Of a DNA stretch of 33,831 nucleotides, positions 24,581 through 31,759 are shown piece by piece (within the stretch, counting starts at the first letter, position 1; each line of letters starts with the position of its first letter). This DNA is from CAZLFA01 sp964558665 (lineage in GTDB: Bacteria; Desulfobacterota; Syntrophia; Syntrophales; PHBD01): the NCBI GenBank assembly GCA_964558665.1, contig CAZLFA010000046.1, forward strand, positions 1-33,831, in the 5' to 3' direction. The position numbers were made by a program, and so were the translations under genes. The notes below the pieces were generated by a model that ran no database searches, was not told the DNA's origin, and was given only the letters and a program-made list of their open reading frames with translations.

Positions 24581-25870
24581 TCATCGCTTACCGTCATTTG
24601 AAAATTGTTTATCCAGCCAGTCCAGTATTTTTTCATTGGATATTGCAAGCGCTCCCGTCTGGCAGTGTTCCTCCGCGGCGTCATCTGCGGTGAAAAGCAG
24701 ATACTCTTTGGGTGTGTTCAAAGCCTTAAAGAACTGTTTTGATTGTCCCGGCATATCGGCGTCCTTTTCCGAATCAACAACCAGCACGGGACATTTTATC
24801 TTCCCGATCACACTCTTCAGTTTATAAGGACGCGTCATTTTCATCCAGCCGGTCGGGGATTTGGCACCGAAGGTGTACATCCCGTTTCCTATGGCCCAGC
24901 GCGTCACAGAGTCCTTCTTCATGAGTTCACGCACATAGTTGTCGACAAAACCGGCCTGTACGGGATCGTCGAGCATGGCCTCGGTTACGTTCTTTTTCAT
25001 CACTACGGAGTGAAAATCGTAAACGCCGCCGTTGACGATCAGCGCCTTTATCCTGGGCTCAAAAGCAACTGCCCGGGGCGCCAGGTAGCCTCCGAAACTT
25101 ATGCCCATCACGGCCATCCTGTCCGCATCCGTTTCCTTCTGCTTAACGGCAAAATCGACAACCGGCGTCAGCACCGTCTCCCAGTTGTGCCTGAAGGGCA
25201 GCTTCTGCTCCCTGATCACGCGCCCCTGACCGGGGCCTTCGAACAGCAGACAGTTATAGCCGCGTTCAAGCGCTGCATGCGCAACCTGGAAATATAATTC
25301 CTCCGCCGTACCGTCAAAGCCGGTCTGGATTATCAGAAGGGGTTGTTTAACGACCGAGCTGTCCACGAGACAAAGATACCCGGGGAGTGTCGTGCCCTCG
25401 AAAGGGATCTCCACGGGCTGAATGGGCGCTGCTGATAACTTCGCCCCTTTGATGAAACAATCGCGGCTCTTCCGGTAACTTTTCAGCAGCCGCGGATCGC
25501 TGGTGTTGGAGCGCAGAAAGAATTCGGCAGCCCGATAATAATTTGACGCCCTGAAGTACTCCTTTTTCGCGCTCAGCTTTTGTCCTCCGGACAGAAACTT
25601 TTCGGCGGTCCGCTCACGCTGTTCTGCAAGGGCAAACCATTCCCGGTACCAGCTGTTGTCGTCGCCCTCCTTGATGCGGTGAATCGCCCTGAGGCATTCT
25701 GAGACATCGGCCCCTCCCCCCGCAACCGACGACAGTGTGCGCAGCGCCTGAAAAGAATATGCATGACTCCTGAAGAAAAATTTCGCCGCCGACGCGTCGC
25801 CTGCAGCGGCCAGAAACATTAACAGGCCGGTCACGAGAAACACCCCGCGAACAAACATGCCGCTCTTCAT
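24581..25870 (-). CDS. exported alpha/beta-hydrolase (esterase-like)
   Basis: 429 residues. A signal peptide spans about residues 5-29 (VFLVTGLLMFLAAAGDASA). An alpha-helical N-terminal domain (about 30-150) precedes a hydrolase core with nucleophile elbow GISFGG (S258), acid D370 in VVDSEKDADMPGQSKQF, and H402 in EEHCQTGA. The layout matches FrsA/DUF1100-like and 2,6-dihydropseudooxynicotine-hydrolase-like serine hydrolases with a helical cap (GPGQGR around 212-217). Exported members are uncharacterised, so the substrate is unknown. It is separated from the histidine kinase by about 175 bp and divergent from the ferritin-like gene at 26102. Confidence 0.88.
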   Translation of the reverse strand: MKSGMFVRGVFLVTGLLMFLAAAGDASAAKFFFRSHAYSFQALRTLSSVAGGGADVSECLRAIHRIKEGDDNSWYREWFALAEQRERTAEKFLSGGQKLSAKKEYFRASNYYRAAEFFLRSNTSDPRLLKSYRKSRDCFIKGAKLSAAPIQPVEIPFEGTTLPGYLCLVDSSVVKQPLLIIQTGFDGTAEELYFQVAHAALERGYNCLLFEGPGQGRVIREQKLPFRHNWETVLTPVVDFAVKQKETDADRMAVMGISFGGYLAPRAVAFEPRIKALIVNGGVYDFHSVVMKKNVTEAMLDDPVQAGFVDNYVRELMKKDSVTRWAIGNGMYTFGAKSPTGWMKMTRPYKLKSVIGKIKCPVLVVDSEKDADMPGQSKQFFKALNTPKEYLLFTADDAAEEHCQTGALAISNEKILDWLDKQFSNDGKR

Positions 25871-26018
25871 AAATACCCCCTTTTCAGTCCGGAAATCATA
25901 GTATCACATTCAGAGCTTCCTTCAGGAAACAGTTCAAGATCTGTGATGCCGCTATTATCACACTTAAACGACGGATATTTCAAGGCACATCTTATATAAA
26001 CACCTTCAGGTTTTTTTA

Positions 26019-26047
26019 TTGACACGACGGTATCAGCATGAGATATT
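26019..26047 (+). promoter_or_regulatory. predicted promoter of ferritin-like gene
   Basis: TTGACA (26019-26024), 17-bp spacer, GATATT (26042-26047). It lies about 55 bp before ATG 26102, preceded by an AT-rich T-tract. Confidence 0.5.
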
Positions 26048-26101
26048 TAAGTAAAAACAAATGCTGGTGTTTCCGTGGCATTGCATCAGGCAGGTAAAAC
26101 C

Positions 26102-26572
26102 ATGCTGAAGGGGTATCAGGAAAAGATAATCGAGCTTCTTGCCGAACTGGAACAGGAAATCGCTATCCTCTACAGAATCTGCGCCGGCGTATACGAGAGC
26201 CGCACCGACATCTGGAACACGATGGCTGATGAGGAATTCCAGCATGCGGAGTGCGTCAGGGAGCTGATGGAATTTGCCAAGGGGAAAAAGGCCATTTTTG
26301 ATGAGAAGATGACGAAGACCTATACGGTCAATACGGTCATCGACAAGATAAAGGATATGCAGAACAGGGTGGAGTCAGGGGAATACTCTTTGATCAAAAT
26401 GCTTTCCTTGAGTTACGACCTTGAACAGTCGATCATCGAGAGGCGCTTTTATGAATACTTCGTAACAAATGACCAGACGGTAAAACTGATTATCAAAAAG
26501 TTGAAGGAGGACACCTTCGATCACATGTCAAGAATCAGGAAGGTGTGGGAGGAGGAAAAAGCCAAAGGTTAG
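26102..26572 (+). CDS. standalone ferritin-like domain protein, third paralogue
   Basis: 156 residues from ATG 26102 (GGCAGGT upstream); a GTG at 26075 would add nine residues but makes the length differ from its paralogue. A four-helix bundle with E17, Y24, W38, E45xxH48, E108, E113 and T138xxH141. The same signature occurs at 20545-21015 and in the N-terminus of the ATPase fusion, including Glu-to-Thr at the helix-4 ligand position. The predicted promoter at 26019-26047 indicates transcription separate from the other two copies. COG1633-like rubrerythrin-related; catalytic role unproven. Confidence 0.82.
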   Translation: MLKGYQEKIIELLAELEQEIAILYRICAGVYESRTDIWNTMADEEFQHAECVRELMEFAKGKKAIFDEKMTKTYTVNTVIDKIKDMQNRVESGEYSLIKMLSLSYDLEQSIIERRFYEYFVTNDQTVKLIIKKLKEDTFDHMSRIRKVWEEEKAKG

Positions 26573-26677
26573 TCGTTCATACCTGTCATCACGATAAACG
26601 TACAATCATTGCCGCTACCGGTAACAGAGGATCGCCTGCTGTCGGCATCCTGAGCCGCCGGAACTTCGCAGTACCGC

Positions 26678-26899
26678 CTACCTGTACCACCAGAAATAGT
26701 AGGATTTCATCAGATCATACCATTGCGATACAAAATCGGTCTGCCCGCTTTTTTTCTTTTCCACCGGGACTTTGGCAGTCCGCATCGGAGGAACCTGCAG
26801 CCAGACCATGGACATGAACTGCTGCTGTTCATGGCCTGTAAGCTCATCAAAGCAGGCGACTTTTGCTCCGCAACAGGGTGTTTCATTTAAGGGCAACAT
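26678..26899 (-). CDS. small conserved-looking protein of unknown function
   Basis: 73 residues from ATG 26899 (GGAG about 7 nt upstream); an ATG at 26905 is too close to that site. It starts MLPLNETPCCGAKVACFDEL with a CC pair and C16, and ends in an aromatic-rich tail WYDLMKSYYFWWYR. No signal peptide or membrane helix. It reads like a real protein, but I do not recognise the family. Confidence 0.65.
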   Translation of the reverse strand: MLPLNETPCCGAKVACFDELTGHEQQQFMSMVWLQVPPMRTAKVPVEKKKSGQTDFVSQWYDLMKSYYFWWYR

Positions 26900-27158
26900 A
26901 ACCATTCTCCTTTTTCAAATTGCTTTTACAAATTATATTGAAAAAAGCATGCCAGATGGTCCAGCATCTTCAGGAATTTACAATGCATAATGTTATCTAA
27001 TGCTTACGGACGCAAGAGGCTAACGGGGAGGATCGGTGATGGTGCCTATATGGAACAAAATGTCTCAAAAAACAATACTCGTCTGGAAAAAATGGACAAT
27101 CGGCAGAAAGATCCTGTCAAATCGCGCACAAGCGGTTTAAATTTTCGTTCAACCCATA

Positions 27159-27340
27159 TTAACCCGGATTACGCAATAAAAAAAGTAATACCCTTTGGCA
27201 TCCTGGTCAAAGAGGCTTCCCGCGGCTCAGAATATTTTTCACAAGAAAAATATTTGATTCGCCGCCTGAAAACCCCTTTGACCAGGATAATATTCACTTA
27301 TCCAAGTGCCGATACGTTCTATTGCGTAATCCGGGTTTAA
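27159..27340. repeat. nested hairpin element NHE, copy B (inverted)
   Basis: 182 bp, reverse orientation relative to copy A. The outer arms pair; the middle stem (GGTCAAAG/CTTTGACC in copy A orientation) has a Watson-Crick pair where copy A has a wobble. The internal loop and inner stem match copy A apart from the apex. It begins 15 bp past the mnmG stop codon. Plus-strand frames through it are not genes. Upstream, 26906-27158 holds only a doubtful 26-codon frame (27060-27140). Confidence 0.9.
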
Positions 27341-27355
27341 CCTTCCGGTTTTCTT

Positions 27356-29224
27356 TTATTCCCGGTGACCCATCTTTTTGATCATGATGAGGATGGCGGC
27401 AATCGCCGATTGTGTCATGCCCGGGATGCGTTCCGCTTGTCCTATAGTAGCCGGAGAAACCTTTTTCAGCTTCATGCGCAGTTCATTGGAAAGCCCGGGG
27501 ATGGCCTCATAGTCCATGTCATCCGGTATTTTTTTCCCCTCCATCTCCTTCATCTTGCGCACCGACTCGATCTGCCTTTTGATGTAACCGTCGTATTTTG
27601 CTTCTATCTCTATCTGCTTTTTGACCATCCTGTCGGATACCGGCTCCCACCCTTCAAAGACCCGGAGATCGTCATAGGCAATTTCGTCCCTCTTCAGCAA
27701 CTGATAGAGGGAGACTGGATTCTTGATCGGCCTGGTTCCCATGCCGTCAAGGACCTGATTCACCTCAGACACTGGATATATTTTAACAGACGACAGCCGC
27801 TGTATGCCCTCGTCAATCCCCCGCACCTTTTCCTGCAGCAGCCGGTAATCATCATCGGAAACCAGCCCCAGGGCGTGTCCTCTCGCCATAAGCCTGATGG
27901 TTGCATTGTCTTCCCTCAGTATCAGGCGGTATTCGGCTCGCGACGTGAACATGCGGTAGGGTTCATCGACCCCCCGCGTCACAAGGTCGTCGATGAGCAC
28001 GCCCATATAGGCATCGGCGCGGTCGAGGATGAACGGTTCTCTGCCCTGCACGGCCGACGCCGCGTTTATTCCCGCCCAGAGCCCCTGCGCGGCAGCTTCT
28101 TCGTAGCCGGAGGTTCCGTTGATCTGGCCTGCAAGATAGAGACCGCCGATCAGTTTAGTTTCAAGGGTTCGTTTAAGCTGAGTCGGCTGAACGAAGTCGT
28201 ATTCGATGGCATAGGCGGAACGCATGATCTCCGCGTTTTCCAGACCGGGAACGCTACGGACGATCCTTTCCTGAAGCTCCGGCGGCATGCTGTTGCCGAG
28301 CCCCTTGGCGTATATCTCCTCCGTGTCGATCCCTTCGAATTCCAGAACAACCGGATGCTGCCCCTTGTCGGCGAACCGCACCACCTTGTCTTCAAGGGAC
28401 GGGCAGTAGCGGGCGCTTACGCCTTTAATGGTCCCTGAATAAAGCGGGGAAAGTTTGATATTGTCTCCGATGAGGCGGTGCGTTTCTTCGGTCGTATGGC
28501 TGAAATAGGAAGGGAGCCTAACGGCGCCCAATTTGTCCGTTTTGTAGGAAAAAGGCTCGGGGTCGGGATCGCTGTCCTGGCGGACCAGCACGGAAAAGTC
28601 GATTGACGACGCCCGCAGGCGGGGCGGTGTGCCTGTCTTCATCCTGCCCATCTCGAAACCAAAGGATTTGAGCGATTCCGCAAGGCCGATGGATGCCATC
28701 TCACCGGCGCGCCCGGCCGGATAATGGACGGTCCCGACATGGATCAGACCGTTGAGAAAAGTCCCCGTCGTAATGACTGCCGCCTTTGCTTCGTACACAA
28801 GGCCGGTCTGGTCCTCCACGCCGCAGATGCGGCCTTCCTCCACTATCAGCCGCTCCACAAGGGACTGGCGCAGGTGCAGATTTTTTTCCTTCTCGACGAC
28901 CGCTTTCATCGCAAGCCGGTAGAGCTGCTTGTCGCACTGAAAGCGCGAAGACTGAACGGCCGGGCCTTTCGAGGCATTCAAAAGCCGGAAATGCACGGCA
29001 GTCTGATCGGCGATGCGCCCCATCTCTCCGCCCAGGGCGTCGATCTCCTTGACAAGCTGCCCCTTGGCGAGACCTCCTATTGCCGGATTGCAGGACATCA
29101 GGGCCACGGAATCCAGGTTGATATTGAAAAGCAGAGTACTGCACCCCATGCGCGCCGAGGCAAGCGCCGCCTCGCAGCCCGCATGACCGCCTCCCACAAC
29201 TATGACATCATATTTTCTCTGCAA
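27356..29224 (-). CDS. mnmG: tRNA uridine-5-carboxymethylaminomethyl(34) synthesis enzyme MnmG
   Basis: 622 residues, the family's usual length. The start codon is TTG at 29224; the next residues YDVIVVGGGHAGCEAA are the canonical FAD-binding N-terminus and leave no earlier option. Further family motifs: FNINLDSVALMSCNPAIGG, MKTGTPPRL, INGTSGYEEAAAQGL, FTSRAEYRL, and the C-terminal helical domain IPGLSNELRMKL. With MnmE it modifies the wobble uridine of tRNAs using FAD and tetrahydrofolate. The 5' end overlaps a 54-codon frame by 17 bp. No mnmE or rsmG is adjacent in the window. The nested hairpin element follows directly. Confidence 0.98.
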   Translation of the reverse strand: MQRKYDVIVVGGGHAGCEAALASARMGCSTLLFNINLDSVALMSCNPAIGGLAKGQLVKEIDALGGEMGRIADQTAVHFRLLNASKGPAVQSSRFQCDKQLYRLAMKAVVEKEKNLHLRQSLVERLIVEEGRICGVEDQTGLVYEAKAAVITTGTFLNGLIHVGTVHYPAGRAGEMASIGLAESLKSFGFEMGRMKTGTPPRLRASSIDFSVLVRQDSDPDPEPFSYKTDKLGAVRLPSYFSHTTEETHRLIGDNIKLSPLYSGTIKGVSARYCPSLEDKVVRFADKGQHPVVLEFEGIDTEEIYAKGLGNSMPPELQERIVRSVPGLENAEIMRSAYAIEYDFVQPTQLKRTLETKLIGGLYLAGQINGTSGYEEAAAQGLWAGINAASAVQGREPFILDRADAYMGVLIDDLVTRGVDEPYRMFTSRAEYRLILREDNATIRLMARGHALGLVSDDDYRLLQEKVRGIDEGIQRLSSVKIYPVSEVNQVLDGMGTRPIKNPVSLYQLLKRDEIAYDDLRVFEGWEPVSDRMVKKQIEIEAKYDGYIKRQIESVRKMKEMEGKKIPDDMDYEAIPGLSNELRMKLKKVSPATIGQAERIPGMTQSAIAAILIMIKKMGHRE

Positions 29225-29372
29225 CCTGTTTACGCTCCTTCCCTCCAGTCATAGCATAATAGATACCGCAGAGCGGCCGGAAAATCCAGAGCGGAAGATT
29301 GCCCCGTGTGCTGATGAATCCAACGGCCATATACATCACACGATCAAGCTGTTCTTTATTATCTTCCGTCAA
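29208..29372 (-). CDS. 54-residue protein overlapping mnmG start
   Basis: A TTG-started frame at 29372 with GGAGAGAG about 5 nt upstream encodes MTEDNKEQLDRVMYMAVGFI and continues to GKERKQVAEKI. It has a coherent amphipathic/aromatic make-up, a segment NLPLWIFRPLCGIYYAMTGG and a charged tail. It ends 17 bp inside mnmG and starts 20 bp after the upstream gene's stop, so all three probably form one operon with translational coupling. I do not recognise the family. Confidence 0.6.
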   Translation of the reverse strand: MTEDNKEQLDRVMYMAVGFISTRGNLPLWIFRPLCGIYYAMTGGKERKQVAEKI

Positions 29373-29392
29373 TCAACTCTCTCCGATAAATC

Positions 29393-30259
29393 TCAGTCGT
29401 CCGTCTTCCACTGTCCCCTCTCTTTGGCAAACGTGGCCCAGTGTTTATCTGAAAACATCATGATGGCGGTATCTCCGCGCACCATGACCCTCCTGATCAG
29501 ATTGCCCGATTTTTCCAGGTCCCCGGCAGCCTCCTTCGCAAATGCCTTTGCCCGATCTCCCATCTGCGCAATCATGGCGGCATCACGGCGGTTTGCCTTC
29601 TCCGTGGAAAGACGTTTTAATGCCTCGAAATCGCCCTTCTTAAGGGCATTAATCTTTTCATGGTACACCTTTGCCTGAATGCTGTTCCGGGCTGCCTGCC
29701 CTTTAAGGTCGGCTGTCACCGGCAATTCTTTGAAAAGAGGAGCGCTGAACTTTGCTGAAAAGACAAGAGCAGGCAGGTCGTCATCTGTCTGCTTACGGCT
29801 GTCTGTATATTCGATCTCCCCCGAAACCCGCACATTGGACATAAGCAGCCTGGAAAATATCTTACTGCCGGTTGCGCCCAGAGTGACGGTCATCAGCGAA
29901 TGCCCCTGACTTGCAGGTTTGGCAAGCAGCGTGATAAGGGCCTTGCTCTGATCAGCGGGATCAAGGGTAATCATAATCCCCTCGACTTTGCCTTCCCTTG
30001 CCAGAGAGCCAACAGGCAGAAACACAATGCCTCTCAGTGACGACTGGGGGATATCCCGATCCGCCAGGACAATACGCAACTCCTTTGAAAAACTGAGCAG
30101 TCCTTCAGCATTATCGTGAAGATGCGCATAGGAGCGCGTGAGTTTAACCTCCCGGCCGTTTATTTTCAGTGTCCCCTGTACCGTTCCCTGGTCGATGGCA
30201 TAGGCAGACTGCCCGCAAAATATGACAATAAGCATGAATACAATCAACGCCTTCTTCAT
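29393..30259 (-). CDS. exported protein of unknown function
   Basis: 288 residues from ATG 30259 (AGGAGG 7 nt upstream); a longer frame to 30346 adds residues before the signal and is rejected. Signal peptide MKKALIVFMLIVIFCGQSAYA. A mature beta-rich part (VQGTLKINGREVKLTRSYAH and following, residues about 25-180) is followed by a charged helical region (about 195-245: HEKINALKKGDFEALKRLST) and a final segment VRGDTAIMMFSDKHWATFAKERG. This ending resembles small lumazine/NTF2-like exported domains, but no family is assigned. First gene of the probable mnmG operon. Confidence 0.78.
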   Translation of the reverse strand: MKKALIVFMLIVIFCGQSAYAIDQGTVQGTLKINGREVKLTRSYAHLHDNAEGLLSFSKELRIVLADRDIPQSSLRGIVFLPVGSLAREGKVEGIMITLDPADQSKALITLLAKPASQGHSLMTVTLGATGSKIFSRLLMSNVRVSGEIEYTDSRKQTDDDLPALVFSAKFSAPLFKELPVTADLKGQAARNSIQAKVYHEKINALKKGDFEALKRLSTEKANRRDAAMIAQMGDRAKAFAKEAAGDLEKSGNLIRRVMVRGDTAIMMFSDKHWATFAKERGQWKTDD

Positions 30260-30388
30260 GTGGCATCCTCCTTTTGTCATAGGTTCAAATCTCCCATATC
30301 CGCACAAGACGTTCTTAACAGAAAATACCGGGCCGTTCCATGCCAATTATTCCGTGTTTACAAGCGACTGCAAAATAGCTTTGCGAAA

Positions 30389-30506
30389 CCGGCACAAGGG
30401 ATTTGTAAGCGGCGAATCAAATATTTTTTCATCAGGCAGGGCTTGGGTAGTGATCACAACTTCTGTCGAAAAAATATTCTGAGCCGCGGGAAACCCCTTG
30501 TGCCGG
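30389..30506. repeat. nested hairpin element NHE, copy C (diverged)
   Basis: Same orientation as copy A. Middle stem CCGGCACAAGGGATTT pairs with AAACCCCTTGTGCCGG; inner stem and internal loop (GAATCAA/TCTGA) are as in copies A and B. A 37-nt apical loop (30431-30467) replaces the tetraloop. The right flank to about 30550 keeps a decayed outer arm (TGATCCGGATTTA); the left arm is not recognisable. It lies between divergent genes. Confidence 0.8.
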
Positions 30507-30562
30507 CCGGAAGAACCATTGATTTATCCTGGTGCCTGATCCGGATTTACTAAGTTTCTGCG

Positions 30563-30591
30563 TTGAATATCGGGAGAACTTAAGGTATAAA
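30563..30591 (+). promoter_or_regulatory. predicted promoter of the 4Fe-4S/REC-CheW operon
   Basis: TTGAAT (30563-30568), 17-bp spacer, TATAAA (30586-30591). Predicted start near 30598, about 65 nt before ATG 30664. Confidence 0.6.
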
Positions 30592-30663
30592 TAATGACAG
30601 TCTGTTTTCACTCGGAAATGCCGGTTGTTAAATTACCGGTCCCTGAAAACAAGGAGGCCTAGC

Positions 30664-31746
30664 ATGGAAATTTATGAAACACTCCGCAGCATCCTCGACA
30701 CCCACCCCTCAGGAGCACCCAAATCCGCAGTCTTTGACAGAATATTAAGACTGCTTTTTTCTCCTCAGGAAGCATCGCTTGCCATTCACATGAATTTTTC
30801 ACCGAAACCGCTTGCCGCAATCGCCACCGCAAGCGACGTTACACCCGAAGAGGCGAGACAGACGCTTGAGGCCATGGCCGCACGCGGTGTCGTATTCTCC
30901 AGGGAAAAGGACGGCAATTTTTCGTACGGGCTTTTGCCCACCATACCGGGGCTGTTCGAATATCCATTCCTCAAAGGCAAGGACACACCTGTGCTGGAGG
31001 AACTGGGCGGTCTCTGGCAGGAGTATCACAAGGACGGCCTGGGCGCCTCTTTTGCAGGCTCGCAGACACCGCTGACACGCATTATTGCCGTGGAAGAGTC
31101 GCTTGCCTCCCAGGACAGAGTACATCCCTATGAAGAGGTTGCAAAGCTTATCGGGATGGTGGACTTCATCGCCCTCGCCCGCTGCGCCTGCCGCGTGAGC
31201 GTCGGCGCCTGCAATGCGCCTCAGGAAGTATGTTTCTTTTTCGACGCCCCGGCGCGCTTTCTGGTCGACAGGGGGTTTGCCCGGGAGATAAGCCGCGAGG
31301 AAGCTCACAGAGTCCTCGATCAGGCGGAGGAGGCAGGGCTGGTGCACACAAGCAGCAACAGCATGGACCGGCCTACCTTCATCTGCAACTGCTGCAAGTG
31401 CTGCTGCAAGATACTCCGCGGCCTTACACAGTTAAAGCTGCCCCACGCCTTCGCCGTGAGTCCTTTCATCTCCTCATGCAATAAGGATCAATGTACAGGA
31501 TGCGGCATTTGCGCCGATGAACGCTGTCCGGTCGGGGCGATCAGGATGACAGACGATGTAGCCGATATAGACGCCGGCTTATGCATAGGATGCGGACTTT
31601 GCGTTACCGTCTGTCCGGCGGATGCCCTTGTCCTTGACAGGAGAGACAATCCCCCTGTACTATCAACGACCGTGCAGGATATGGCGGTGAAGGTCTTGTC
31701 CGAAAAGGGCAAACTCGAAAAATTCATGCAGGTAATGAAAAAATAA
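30664..31746 (+). CDS. winged-helix-like and 4Fe-4S ferredoxin-domain protein
   Basis: 360 residues from ATG 30664 (AAGGAGG upstream). The N-terminus (about 1-90) looks helical, with a winged-helix-like segment EEARQTLEAMAARGVVF. Cysteine sites follow in order: C174xC176 with C183 and C190; the CNCCKCCC cluster at 241-248; and a C-terminal 2[4Fe-4S] domain with C277xxC280xxC283x4C288P and C307xxC310xxC313x3C317P. This layout occurs in anaerobe proteins of unknown role; electron transfer or redox sensing is likely. The next gene, a REC/CheW fusion, begins 13 bp downstream, so redox state and chemotaxis signalling may be connected. That link is inference. Confidence 0.9.
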   Translation: MEIYETLRSILDTHPSGAPKSAVFDRILRLLFSPQEASLAIHMNFSPKPLAAIATASDVTPEEARQTLEAMAARGVVFSREKDGNFSYGLLPTIPGLFEYPFLKGKDTPVLEELGGLWQEYHKDGLGASFAGSQTPLTRIIAVEESLASQDRVHPYEEVAKLIGMVDFIALARCACRVSVGACNAPQEVCFFFDAPARFLVDRGFAREISREEAHRVLDQAEEAGLVHTSSNSMDRPTFICNCCKCCCKILRGLTQLKLPHAFAVSPFISSCNKDQCTGCGICADERCPVGAIRMTDDVADIDAGLCIGCGLCVTVCPADALVLDRRDNPPVLSTTVQDMAVKVLSEKGKLEKFMQVMKK

Positions 31747-31759
31747 AAGAAGGTGTTTT

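Noticed and set aside
27000..27050. GGACGCAAGAGGC... stretch resembling a c-di-GMP (GEMM) riboswitch core
   Set aside because: The conserved receptor, GGCCTAA-type and closing segments of GEMM are missing, so the match is only a short coincidence.
26990..27340. 116-codon plus-strand frame
   Set aside because: Most of it runs through the nested hairpin element and the rest lacks a start signal.
27365..28438. 357-codon plus-strand frame antisense to mnmG
   Set aside because: His/Pro/Leu-rich shadow of a well-established gene.
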